A stretch of DNA of 34,721 bases from Geoalkalibacter sp. (lineage in GTDB: Bacteria; Desulfobacterota; Desulfuromonadia; Desulfuromonadales; Geoalkalibacteraceae), in NCBI RefSeq assembly GCF_030604225.1, contig NZ_JAUVWH010000014.1, positions 1 to 34,721 of the forward strand, written 5' to 3'. Position 1 is the stretch's first letter. The number at the start of each line of letters is the position of its first letter. The notes beneath the pieces were generated by a model. That model was not told the DNA's origin. It did not search any database and saw only the letters and a program-made list of their open reading frames with translations. The position numbers were made by a program, and so were the translations under genes. Positions 1-10,613 of this stretch are shown here, one piece after another.

Positions 1-2
1 AA

Positions 3-665
3 AAGGAGGAGACCGAGGCGATGTTCTCCGGAGATCGCAGCTTCCTGCAAGGGCTGGATCCCGGCACCCTGCTGGTGGACATGGGCACCCACAGCCTGGA
101 AGTGACGATGGAACTGGCCAAGGCGGCCGCGGCTCGGCGCGCCATGTTCCTCGAAGCGCCGGTTTGGGGCACCAAGGAGCATGCCGTCAACGGCCTGCTG
201 ACGATTCTCGTCGGCGGCGATCCGACCCTGCTCAGCCGCTGCCGCGAGGCCTTTTCCTTCTTCGGCCTCAACATCATCCATGTCGGCGAGGTGGGGGCCG
301 CCACGCGCATGAAGTTCGTGGTGAACCTGGTGCAGGCGGAGCTCATGCAGGCGTTGGCCGAGGGCCTGACCCTGGGTGAAAAGCTCGGTTTCAGCGCCGA
401 CAAGATCATCGAGGTGCTGGATTCCGGCGGAGTTGCCTCGCCCCTGTTCAATGCCAAGGGCCGCTCCATCGCCCGCGGCGATTTCTCGCGCAACCTGGCC
501 CTTAAATACGTTTACGAAGGCTTGCAGTTGGCCCAGGATGCCGGGCACAAGGCGGGTCTCGACCTGCCCGCCGCCGAGGCGGTGAGCCGGGTCTATCGCC
601 AGGCCATCGAGGACGGTCGCGGCGAGGAGGATTTTTCCGCGGTGGTCAAGGTTCTCTGGAAATAG
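3..665 (+). CDS. NAD-binding 3-hydroxyacid dehydrogenase / glyoxylate-succinic semialdehyde reductase family (5'-truncated by window edge)
   Basis: Open frame continues upstream of the first ATG (KEETEAMFSGDRS...) to the window edge; LVDMGTHS, EAPVWGTKEHAVNGLLTILVGGD and K in MKFVVNLVQAELMQALAEG are typical of the beta-hydroxyacid dehydrogenase family. Confidence 0.8.
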   Translation, partial: KEETEAMFSGDRSFLQGLDPGTLLVDMGTHSLEVTMELAKAAAARRAMFLEAPVWGTKEHAVNGLLTILVGGDPTLLSRCREAFSFFGLNIIHVGEVGAATRMKFVVNLVQAELMQALAEGLTLGEKLGFSADKIIEVLDSGGVASPLFNAKGRSIARGDFSRNLALKYVYEGLQLAQDAGHKAGLDLPAAEAVSRVYRQAIEDGRGEEDFSAVVKVLWK

Positions 666-708
666 CTGGACGTCCGGCCCAGGCCGGATGTTCGGTTCAA
701 GGACAAGC

Positions 709-747
709 AAAGCGGGATGGCCTCAGGGGGCTGTCCCGCTTTTTTTA
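709..747 (+). terminator. Rho-independent terminator
   Basis: aaagcggga (709-717) / tcccgcttt (734-742) stem followed by a T run, downstream of the stop at 665. Confidence 0.75.
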
Positions 748-805
748 TCCTCGCAGGCATCCCGAGGGCGTGCTAATCTCCCCGTTCATTGTCCACGAGG
801 TGCGC

Positions 806-1699
806 ATGCTGTTTGTTCAGGTGGTCCTGCCCGTCTTCATCATCGTTTTTTCCGGCTACGTTCTGGAAAAATGCGCCAAACTCGACTTTCGCACCCTCAC
901 CCTGACCTCCCTCTACCTGCTGGCCCCGGCCCTGGTGTTCAGCGCCCTGATGAAACGGGAGTTCGACCTGGGCCTGGCCGGAAATCTTTTTTTGTTCATG
1001 TGCCTCTATACCGCGACGCTCCATGCCTTGTCGCGAGGCCTGGCGGCGCTGCTGCGTTTTGATGCGGAGAACCGCAGCGCCCTGCTCCTGACCACCGTCA
1101 TGATGAACGTCGGCAATTTCGGCCTGCCCCTCACCTTTTTCGCCTTCGGCGAGGCGGCCCTGGAAATCTCGGTGCTGACGTTCGTCCTGTTCAACATTCC
1201 CCTGGGCACCCTGGCCATCGTCATCGCCCAGGGCTCAGGCGCCTCCCTGCCGACCGCCCTGGTCAACATGGGCAAGATTCCCATTTTTCATGGGGTGCTG
1301 CTGGCCTTTGCCTGCAAGGCGATGGGCTGGCAGCCGCCGGACTTCATCCTGCGGCCCCTGGATCTGCTCGGCCAGGCGGCCATTCCCCTCATGCTGGTCA
1401 TGCTCGGCATGCAGCTTGCCCGTACTCAATGGCAAAGTCGCCTGGGATTTTTCTCCCTGGCGACCCTGGTGCGCCTGGGCGTGGCACCCCTGGTCGCCTG
1501 GGGACTGACGGCGCTTTTGGGCATCGAAGGATTGACCCGGGCGGTGGTCATTCTGCAGACCAGCACCCCGTCCGCGGTACTGCCCCTGCTCTACTCCCTG
1601 CGATTCGGCGGCCGCTCCGACCTGGTCGCCGGCACCATCCTGACGACGACGTTGCTCAGCGCGGTGACGCTGACGGTTTTGCTTTACCTTCTTCAGTAA
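806..1699 (+). CDS. AEC-family (auxin efflux carrier-like) transporter
   Basis: Hydrophobic ~297 aa protein; MMNVGNFGLPLTFFAFGE and QTSTPSAVLPLLYSLRFGG are AEC-like; the ATG at 806 is preferred over the 770 start. Confidence 0.8.
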   Translation: MLFVQVVLPVFIIVFSGYVLEKCAKLDFRTLTLTSLYLLAPALVFSALMKREFDLGLAGNLFLFMCLYTATLHALSRGLAALLRFDAENRSALLLTTVMMNVGNFGLPLTFFAFGEAALEISVLTFVLFNIPLGTLAIVIAQGSGASLPTALVNMGKIPIFHGVLLAFACKAMGWQPPDFILRPLDLLGQAAIPLMLVMLGMQLARTQWQSRLGFFSLATLVRLGVAPLVAWGLTALLGIEGLTRAVVILQTSTPSAVLPLLYSLRFGGRSDLVAGTILTTTLLSAVTLTVLLYLLQ

Positions 1700-1707
1700 C
1701 CTATATT

Positions 1708-1787
1708 GGACGCAGATATACGCAGAAAATACCTGGATTTTAGGGATCAAGCCCAAAAATCCGTGTTCATCCTGCAAATCTGCGTCC
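1708..1787. repeat. Intergenic nested inverted repeat (ggacgcagat ... atctgcgtcc)
   Basis: 10-bp perfect arms at 1708-1717 and 1778-1787, with inner arms ggatttt.aggg / ccc.aaaaatcc. Confidence 0.7.
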
Positions 1788-1810
1788 TATTTGTAAGGTT
1801 CATACAAAAT

Positions 1811-1847
1811 GTAGGTTGGGTTAGCGGTCTCATCGCGTAACCCAACA
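1811..1847. repeat. Intergenic palindromic element (gtaggttgggttagcg ... cgcgtaacccaaca)
   Basis: Inverted repeat ttgggttagcg / cgcgtaacccaa; resembles a dispersed element I recall from many proteobacterial genomes (not checked). Confidence 0.65.
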
Positions 1848-1864
1848 GTCCTAATTTGCCACAT

Positions 1865-1902
1865 GCAAAAAGCCCCCCGGCGCGAACCGGAGGGCTTTTT
1901 TG
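1865..1902 (-). terminator. Terminator of glnBA (possibly bidirectional)
   Basis: aaaaagcccccc gg cgcgaa ccggagggcttttt hairpin with A/T tails just beyond the glnA stop. Confidence 0.75.
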
Positions 1903-1926
1903 TGGTGCGGAGGTGCCGGCGAAGGA

Positions 1927-3336
1927 TCAGCAGTCGTAATACAGGGCGAATTCGAGGGGCACGGGGCGCATACGCACCGGGTTGACCTCGGCGTTCATCT
2001 TGTAGTCGATCCACATGTCGATGACGTCCTCGGTGAAGACATCGCCCTTGAGGAGGAATTCATGGTCGTTGCGCAGGGCTTCCAGGGCTTCATGCAGGGA
2101 GCCGGCCACGCCCGGGATGTCCTTGAGTTCCTCGGGGCTCAGACCGTAGATGTCCTTGTCGAGGGGATCGCCCGGATCGATCTTGTTCTCGATGCCGTCG
2201 AGGCCCGCCATGAGCAGCGCGGCAAAGGCCAGATAACCGTTGCAGGACGGGTCGGGCGTGCGGTACTCGACGCGCTTGCTCTTGGGATTGGTGGTCGCCG
2301 GGATACGGATCGAGGCCGAGCGGTTGCGGTTGGAGTAGGCCAGGTTGACGGGCGCTTCGTAGCCGGGCACCAGACGCTTGTAGGAGTTGGTGGTCGGATT
2401 GGTGAAGGCGCACAGGGCCTTGGCGTGCTTCATGATGCCGCCGATGTACCACAGGGCTTCCTTGGAGAGGCCGCCGTAACCATCGCCGTAGAACAGGTTC
2501 TTGCCGTCTTTCCAGATGGACTGATGGCAGTGCATTCCCGAGCCGTTGTCGCCGAACAGGGGCTTGGGCATGAAGGTCACGGTTTTCCCGTTGCGGAAGG
2601 CAACGTTCTTGATGACGTACTTGAACCACTGCAGGGTATCGCCCATGCGCAGCAGCGAATCGAAGCGCATGTCGATTTCGCACTGGCCGCCGGTGGCCAC
2701 TTCGTGGTGAGCGGCCTCGATGCGAATGCCGACATTCTGCAGCACCTGCACCATTTCGTTACGCAGGTCGATGAGGGAATCCGTCGGCGCACAGGGGAAA
2801 TAGCCTTCCTTGTGGCGGGGCTTGTAGCCGAGGTTGGGGAATTCCTCGCGGCCGGTGTTCCAGATGCCTTCCACCGAATCCAGGCAATAGAAGGACTCGT
2901 TGGCGCTGGAAGAGTAGCGGATATCGTCGAACACGAAGAACTCGGGCTCGGGGCCGAAATAGGCGGTATCACCAATGCCCGTGGATTTTAGGTAGGCTTC
3001 GGCCTTGGAGGCGATGAAGCGCGGGTCACGGCTGTAGCCTTCGCGGGTGAAGGGGTCGATGATGTTGCAGATCAGGCTCAGGGTCGGGATTTCGGGAAAA
3101 GGATCGATCTTGGCGGTGGTCGGGTCGGGCATGATCAGCATGTCGCTGTTGTGAATCGGCTGCCAGCCGCGGATGGAGGAGCCGTCAAAGCCGAGGCCTT
3201 CCTCGAAGATTTCTTCCCCGAATTCGCTGATCGGGGTGGTAAAGTGCTGCCAGACGCCAACGAAATCAAGAAATTTGTAGTCGACCATCTGACAGTTGTT
3301 TTCTTTGGCAAATCCAACGACTTCTCTCGGGGTCAT
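1927..3336 (-). CDS. glnA: Glutamine synthetase type I
   Basis: [27 protein letters not shown]...[13 protein letters not shown]...[34 protein letters not shown]; Tyr present in the putative adenylylation region (IYGLSPEE). Confidence 0.97.
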   Translation of the reverse strand: MTPREVVGFAKENNCQMVDYKFLDFVGVWQHFTTPISEFGEEIFEEGLGFDGSSIRGWQPIHNSDMLIMPDPTTAKIDPFPEIPTLSLICNIIDPFTREGYSRDPRFIASKAEAYLKSTGIGDTAYFGPEPEFFVFDDIRYSSSANESFYCLDSVEGIWNTGREEFPNLGYKPRHKEGYFPCAPTDSLIDLRNEMVQVLQNVGIRIEAAHHEVATGGQCEIDMRFDSLLRMGDTLQWFKYVIKNVAFRNGKTVTFMPKPLFGDNGSGMHCHQSIWKDGKNLFYGDGYGGLSKEALWYIGGIMKHAKALCAFTNPTTNSYKRLVPGYEAPVNLAYSNRNRSASIRIPATTNPKSKRVEYRTPDPSCNGYLAFAALLMAGLDGIENKIDPGDPLDKDIYGLSPEELKDIPGVAGSLHEALEALRNDHEFLLKGDVFTEDVIDMWIDYKMNAEVNPVRMRPVPLEFALYYDC

Positions 3337-3429
3337 GCGCGTCTCCTTTGAACGTTCATTCGGTTTTGAGCTGTCTTCCCCTGTGAAAAACAACTCAAAG
3401 CTGGGCTGATAATCGGACGGGGAGCCGGA

Positions 3430-3816
<387 letters not shown>

Positions 3817-3893
3817 TTATAGGCTTCACATTTGGCGCGAGCAAGCGAATTCTCGGCAAGCATCCCGCGATGCTCTTGTCTTGCCCCAAGCAT

Positions 3894-3909
3894 AGCAAGG
3901 ACTTTGCCC
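3894..3909 (-). promoter_or_regulatory. Candidate sigma-54 (-24/-12) promoter for glnBA
   Basis: Minus strand reads GGGCAAAGTCCTTGCT: GG-N10-GC spacing and near match to TGGCACN5TTGCW, ~115 nt upstream of the glnB ATG after allowing for the TSS offset. Confidence 0.6.
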
Positions 3910-4171
3910 AATTTTTCAAAGCACCGGCGAATTGATGCCATCATATTGATTTAAATAGACATTCTTGACGAAACCTCAAGCTTGAGCGCAGTTGGCCGAG
4001 AAATGACGAGATGAAATTTTATACAGACCCCTGGCCTGCTGCACCCAAAATGGGCAGAAAAACCAAACGCCAACAACACACAGGAGATGCTCCAGCAATA
4101 ATTCTTTGACCTGCTTAAAAAGCTATTGTATAAAAATCACTAAACTTTCTCTTTCTTCGCCCCAAGGCATC

Positions 4172-5851
4172 ATGAAAAATAGCCCCACCATTCTCGTGGT
4201 TGACGACAGCCCCACCCAAGTGGCCATTCTGCGTGATGCCCTTGAGGACCAGGGGTTTCTTGTCGAAACCGCCGCCGACGGCATCGAAGCGATGGAGAAA
4301 GTCTACCAGAATCCTCCTCATCTGGTGCTCTCGGACATCCTCATGCCCGAACTCAACGGCTATCATTTGTGCCGCCTGCTCAAAAACGATCCCGCCACCG
4401 CCCAGATTCCCATCATTCTACTGACTCACCTCAGCGAACAGCATGACCGCTTCTGGGGCCAGCATGCGGGAGCCGACCTCTATCTGGAAAAAGCCTCGCC
4501 GACCTCCCAGATCGTCGCCGCCATCAGTAATCTGCTGGCACGTCGCCCGGTGGTTGAGGGCCGCCGCAAGCGTATCGCCCTCGGCGTTAATCTTCCTCGC
4601 GAGGACATCCAGGCCCGCCTGACCGCGATCCTCGACCGCTTGCTTTACGAATCGACCATTTCCAACGAAATCCTCAAGCTCAACAGCCTGGCCCAGGATG
4701 TGCGTGCGCTGTGCGGTGAACTGCTTGGTTTTCTTGGAGCCATCTGCCGCCACGACGCCGCCGGGCTGCTGCTATGCCACTCACCGGAGCGGCAGACCCT
4801 GGCTTTCTCCATCAATGCACCCATGCCGCCTTCATTCATCCAGCAAGCGCAAGAGCTGATGATCGCTCGTTGCGGCCTGCCCGCCGAGGCTGCCGCACGG
4901 ACTACGTTGCTGCTCTTTCCCGAGAATTCAGGACCTACCCAGGATGAACAGGCCACATTTCACCTGCTCCATGCCGTCGAAGTCAAAAACGGCGAGGATT
5001 TGCTGGCGTTGATCTGCCTGTTCACCCGCCATCCGCGGGTCGTCAGCGAAGGCATTGCCCAGGCCCTGCAACTTGTCGCCGACCGTTTTCGGATCGTTGC
5101 CGATTATTTGTGCAAACTGACGGAAATCGAGGAGGTCAAGGCGGATTTCATCTCCATGCTGGTGCACGATCTGCGCTCGCCCCTGACCAGCATCCGGGGG
5201 TTTTCCGACGTGTTGACCCAGGGCATGCTCGGCCCCCTCAGCGAGGACCAGAAAGGCGCCCTGGAAAACATCCAGGGAGGCAGCGACCGCCTGCTGTCGC
5301 TGATCGAGGACATCCTGCACCTTTCCAAGCTTGAAGCCGGGAAAATGGAAATCCATCCCGCGCCCTTTCATTTCGGCGCGATGGCGCGCCGCACCTTTCA
5401 GGACCTGGCCGCCCTCTTTCTGGAGAAGGATCTGCACCTGCGGTTCGATAATTGCGACGCGCTGCCGATCATCCAGGCGGATGAGCAGCAGTTGGGCCGG
5501 GTATTGACCAATCTGCTGACCAACGCGGCCAAATTCAGTCCACGCGGCGCCGAGATCATCCTGACCGCGCAACGTCTTGATCAAACGCCGGACAGTCCTG
5601 CGACCTTGCGCGTCGACATCAGCGATGCCGGTCCAGGCATCCCCGTTGATCAGCAAAAGGATCTCTTCGGCCGTTATCAGCAGGTGCGCGGTAAAAACGC
5701 CGGATCACGCAAGGGCACCGGCCTGGGGCTGGCCATTTGCAAGGAAATCGTGCATCTGCACGGCGGCCGCATCTGGGTCGAAAGCCCTCTCGCGAACGGC
5801 GCCGGAAGCCGCTTCAGTTTCACCATCCCCCTACCCGACCTGCACGCCTAG
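4172..5851 (+). CDS. REC-containing hybrid sensor histidine kinase
   Basis: N-terminal receiver (ILVVDDSP, LSDILMPELNGY), HisKA (DFISMLVHDLRSPLTSIRGF), HATPase (NLLTNAAKFSPRG, GTGLGLAICKEIVHLHGGRIWVES). Confidence 0.93.
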   Translation: MKNSPTILVVDDSPTQVAILRDALEDQGFLVETAADGIEAMEKVYQNPPHLVLSDILMPELNGYHLCRLLKNDPATAQIPIILLTHLSEQHDRFWGQHAGADLYLEKASPTSQIVAAISNLLARRPVVEGRRKRIALGVNLPREDIQARLTAILDRLLYESTISNEILKLNSLAQDVRALCGELLGFLGAICRHDAAGLLLCHSPERQTLAFSINAPMPPSFIQQAQELMIARCGLPAEAAARTTLLLFPENSGPTQDEQATFHLLHAVEVKNGEDLLALICLFTRHPRVVSEGIAQALQLVADRFRIVADYLCKLTEIEEVKADFISMLVHDLRSPLTSIRGFSDVLTQGMLGPLSEDQKGALENIQGGSDRLLSLIEDILHLSKLEAGKMEIHPAPFHFGAMARRTFQDLAALFLEKDLHLRFDNCDALPIIQADEQQLGRVLTNLLTNAAKFSPRGAEIILTAQRLDQTPDSPATLRVDISDAGPGIPVDQQKDLFGRYQQVRGKNAGSRKGTGLGLAICKEIVHLHGGRIWVESPLANGAGSRFSFTIPLPDLHA

Positions 5852-5936
5852 AAATCCCCCTTGCCGCCGCCCTTGGATGGTGCTATACCCTGGGCGTCAG
5901 CCGCCCATTCACTTCTAAAACGGAGAATTCCCGCCC

Positions 5937-6731
5937 ATGTCCGCTCGGATACATCCCAGTGCCCATGTCGACCCGACGGCGCGCCTCGCCGACGGGGTTG
6001 AAATCGGTCCCCAGGCGTTCGTCGACGCCGATGTCGTCATCGGCGAGGGAACCTGCCTGATGCACGGCGCTCATGTGGGGCGCTGGACGACCCTGGGCAA
6101 GAACAACCGCCTGTTCCCCGGCGCGGTCCTCGGGCACGAGCCCCAGGATCTGGGCTACAAGGGCGAGGAGAGCCACACCCTCATCGGCGACGGCAATGTT
6201 TTTCGCGAGGGCGTGACCGTCCATCGCGGCAATCGACCCGGCACCCAGACCCTGGTGGGTAACAACAATTATCTGATGGTCAACAGCCATGTCGCCCACA
6301 ACTGCATCCTCGGCAACCACATCATCCTGGTCAATGGCGCCCTGCTCGCCGGCCATGTCGAGGTGGGCGACCGCGCCATCATCTCGGGCAACTGCCAGGT
6401 GCATCAGTTCGTGCGCATCGGCGCCTTTGCCATGATGCGCGGCGGCTCGGGCGCGGCCAAGGACATTCCGCCTTTCTGCATCAATGACGGACTCAACTGG
6501 ATCCGGGCGATCAACACCGTGGGGCTGAAACGCAATGGTTACAGCGCCGAACGGATTCGCGCCATCAAGGAAGCTTTCAAGGTCATTTTTCGCTCGGAGA
6601 TGGGGCTCGAAGCCGCCCTGGAGAAAATCGAGGGAGAATTGAAGGTTACGGAGGATGTGGCGAGCATGCTCGCTTTCATCCGCGCCAGCAAGCGCGGCAT
6701 CGGCAGCGGACGGGGATCAAGCCGGGAGTAG
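5937..6731 (+). CDS. lpxA: Acyl-[ACP]-UDP-N-acetylglucosamine O-acyltransferase-like (LpxA family)
   Basis: Hexapeptide-repeat protein with VNSHVAHNCILGNH, FVRIGAFAMMRGGSG and C-terminal GLNWIRAINTVGLKRNGYS. Confidence 0.85.
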   Translation: MSARIHPSAHVDPTARLADGVEIGPQAFVDADVVIGEGTCLMHGAHVGRWTTLGKNNRLFPGAVLGHEPQDLGYKGEESHTLIGDGNVFREGVTVHRGNRPGTQTLVGNNNYLMVNSHVAHNCILGNHIILVNGALLAGHVEVGDRAIISGNCQVHQFVRIGAFAMMRGGSGAAKDIPPFCINDGLNWIRAINTVGLKRNGYSAERIRAIKEAFKVIFRSEMGLEAALEKIEGELKVTEDVASMLAFIRASKRGIGSGRGSSRE

Positions 6732-6766
6732 GCGAGGACGGAAAGCAGCCGCCAACGGTTGGTCTT

Positions 6767-7186
6767 TTAATTCTCGCGGCGCGTCAGAAAAATTTCCAGC
6801 AGGGAACTTTTCTCTCCCAGGAGGAATTTCTGGATTTCATCCCGCGCGATGTCGCGATCCCAGCCGCGCGCCACCAGCAGATCGAGAACTCTCTGAAACT
6901 TTTCGCGGCGCCGCCGACCTGGTTCGGTTTCATCGCGCCGGTCGCAGACATGCGCCAGCAGGGCGGACCCGCATCGGCAGTGACGGTAGAGTTGAACGAA
7001 GCTCAGGTCGTTGGGAGCGGGGATTGCCGGACGCGGGGCTCTGAAAAAGCGCCGGTTCTTGCGCAGGTAATCGTCGGGGGAATAAAACACCGCCCCGCAT
7101 TGGCCGCAGATTTTTGGAAACGTATCCGCGTGCAGGGCCTTGAGGTTTTCCAGAATGTGCTGTCGCGAGATTCCCTCCGTGGCCAT
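6767..7186 (-). CDS. Hypothetical protein with zinc-ribbon-like CGQC / CRC cysteines
   Basis: 139 aa ORF; KICGQCGAVFYSPDDYLRKNRRFFRAP...YRHCRCGSALLAHVCDRRD; lies on the same strand just downstream of the NFACT gene. Confidence 0.6.
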   Translation of the reverse strand: MATEGISRQHILENLKALHADTFPKICGQCGAVFYSPDDYLRKNRRFFRAPRPAIPAPNDLSFVQLYRHCRCGSALLAHVCDRRDETEPGRRRREKFQRVLDLLVARGWDRDIARDEIQKFLLGEKSSLLEIFLTRREN

Positions 7187-7280
7187 GCGCCACCTGCCTT
7201 TCCCGTCCGCTCCGCAGACTTAGAAAGATAAAATTAATTTAAACAAATATAACCAGGAAAAAACAAATTGCAAGGACTTT

Positions 7281-8714
7281 TTACGGCTCCGGCAATTTTT
7301 TCGGCTCCACCCTCACACTGCGGTAGGACCGCACCTGCACCAAGCCCGACGGCGCGCCTTTGGGCTTGCGCACCTCGGCGGCGCGCGTCACCATGACCTC
7401 CACCTTGCCGGCCTCGGCGCCCCGCGAATAACCGGCGGCCAAGGCCGCGGCATACAGCAGATCCTCTTCTGGAACGTCCTCGTCCTTACGCCACACCTTG
7501 AGCACCAGGTGACAGCCGGGCAGATCCTTGGCGTGAAACCACCAGTCGGCCGCCTCGGCCAGTTCGCGGCTGACATAATCGTTGGTGCGGTTGTTGCGCC
7601 CCCAGAAAATCCGGTAGCCTCCCGGGCTAAGGGTTGAACGCAGCCGGCTGCGCGGGTCCACCGGGGCTCGCTTGGCCAGGTTGCCCTGCGAAGGCAGCAG
7701 CCCGGCCTCTTCGAGTTCGCCGCGAATCATGACCACATCGACGGGTTCCTGCGCCTGGCGCAAGGCGTGCTGCACCGTTTCTAGCCAGGCCGTTTCCTCG
7801 GCGGTTTCCGCAAGGCGGCGCGCAATGTGTTCGGCGCCGCGCCGTCCTTTTTTATAGCGGCGAAAATACCGCTCGGCGTTTTCCGCGGGCGTCAGGCGCG
7901 GATCCAGTTCGATGCTGATGGGCCGTGGCGGCTCCTGATAGTAATCCTCCAACTGGATTTCGGCTTGCCCGCGTTTGATCCGGTAAAGGTTGGCCAACAG
8001 CAATTCCCCCAGTTCCCGCCAGCGGTCGGTCGCGGCCAAGGCCTGCTGCTCTGCGCGAATTTTTTCCAAACGCCCACGCACCCTGGTCAGACGGCGCTCC
8101 ACCAGGCGCAGGAGTTGCTTTTGTTCACCAACCTCGTCGGCGTCGACCAACAGCTGTCGATAATAGCTTTCGGCGACCGTCGACGGCGAGCCGGCGTTGC
8201 CGGTTTCGGCCATGGGCCGGCCTTGACCCCCTTGAACCTGGCGCGGCGCAGGCAAGCCGTAGGGCTGGCCCGGACGCAAATCGCGCAGGGTGTTTTCGCA
8301 TTTGTCGCGCTCCCAAAGATCGACGATCGTCCCTTGTTCATCGACCAGCAGCAGATTGGACCGTCGCCCAAGCAACTCCAAGGCAAGCAGGTAGGCTTCG
8401 CCCTGGGGGCCGGTGCAATGAAAATGTACAATGCGCTCCTCGGGCACCTGCTCGATACGGACCAGGCGGCTGAGTCGCGCGCGCAGCAACTGGGCGAACC
8501 GGGGCGGCGCGCCCGGATTGGGAAAGGCTTGCGTGGTCAGGTACAGCCGGGGAAAACGCGGCGAGGGCGAGACAAGCAAGCGCAGGCTGTCCCGCCCGTT
8601 CCACAGGCGAAAGATGAAGAGATCAGCCTCGGGCTGATAAATCTTGTCAAAACGGGCACCGGTGAGACACTGCTGCAATTCAGCCGTCACCGCTCGCAGG
8701 AGATCGATATCCAT
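7281..8714 (-). CDS. rqcH: NFACT family protein (RqcH-like ribosome quality-control factor)
   Basis: N-terminal MDIDLLRAVTAELQQCLTGARFDKIYQPEADLFIFRL, ELLGRRSNLLLVDEQG, and NFACT-R DYVSRELAEAADWWFHAKDLPGCHLVLKV. Confidence 0.88.
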   Translation of the reverse strand: MDIDLLRAVTAELQQCLTGARFDKIYQPEADLFIFRLWNGRDSLRLLVSPSPRFPRLYLTTQAFPNPGAPPRFAQLLRARLSRLVRIEQVPEERIVHFHCTGPQGEAYLLALELLGRRSNLLLVDEQGTIVDLWERDKCENTLRDLRPGQPYGLPAPRQVQGGQGRPMAETGNAGSPSTVAESYYRQLLVDADEVGEQKQLLRLVERRLTRVRGRLEKIRAEQQALAATDRWRELGELLLANLYRIKRGQAEIQLEDYYQEPPRPISIELDPRLTPAENAERYFRRYKKGRRGAEHIARRLAETAEETAWLETVQHALRQAQEPVDVVMIRGELEEAGLLPSQGNLAKRAPVDPRSRLRSTLSPGGYRIFWGRNNRTNDYVSRELAEAADWWFHAKDLPGCHLVLKVWRKDEDVPEEDLLYAAALAAGYSRGAEAGKVEVMVTRAAEVRKPKGAPSGLVQVRSYRSVRVEPKKLPEP

Positions 8715-8764
8715 GAAGGCTCCGGGAGCATCTAAAAACCGGTTGATCTTTTTCGCGGATTTGA

Positions 8765-10132
<1,368 letters not shown>

Positions 10133-10168
10133 GCGACCAGGCGAGCGGCTGCCGTCGCGCTGGGATGT

Positions 10169-10492
10169 TTACCTTGCCGGGGCGGGGTTTCCCCGCCCCT
10201 TTTCAGCGCCCGGACGCGTCAGCCTTTCCAACTCGGCCAATCGGGCCAGGGCCTCGGCCGCGTTCTCTCCGCACATATCCGGATGCGGCTGGAGGCTCAG
10301 GCATACCGCCGGACGCTGCGGCAGGCCGAAAAGCTCGCAGCGATTCTCGGCCGTGAGTTGCGCGCAGGGCATGCCGGCCGGCTTTCCCTGGGGCATTCCC
10401 GGAATGGATGACGAGATGGATGGCGCGATGCAGCAGGCGGCGCAGCCTGGCCGGCATTGCACGGCCGCGGACTTTTCTCTCCTCTTGGTCAT
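10169..10492 (-). CDS. YkgJ-family cysteine cluster protein
   Basis: CRPGCAACCIAPSISSSIPGMPQGKPAGMPCAQLTAENRCELFGLPQRPAVC cysteine pattern. Confidence 0.8.
   Translation of the reverse strand: MTKRREKSAAVQCRPGCAACCIAPSISSSIPGMPQGKPAGMPCAQLTAENRCELFGLPQRPAVCLSLQPHPDMCGENAAEALARLAELERLTRPGAEKGRGNPAPAR
10179..10203 (+). terminator. Terminator of metY, embedded in the 3' end of the convergent ykgJ-like gene
   Basis: ggggcgggg ttt ccccgcccc tttt perfect hairpin. Confidence 0.75.
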
Positions 10493-10613
10493 CCCTTCCT
10501 CCTTTGCACCCCGCGAAAAGCGGGCAAAAACCCGTTTGCCAATCGCCTGATTATCGGTAATATTACCCCCGTACACCCCTTATTTCACGCCGCCGCACAA
10601 GGAACGAAACGCC

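Noticed and set aside
1900-2991. 363 aa ORF antisense to glnA
   Set aside because: Composition artefact; glnA is certain.
3870-3888. Second GG-N10-GC match upstream of glnB
   Set aside because: Poor -24 and -12 context compared with the site at 3894-3909.
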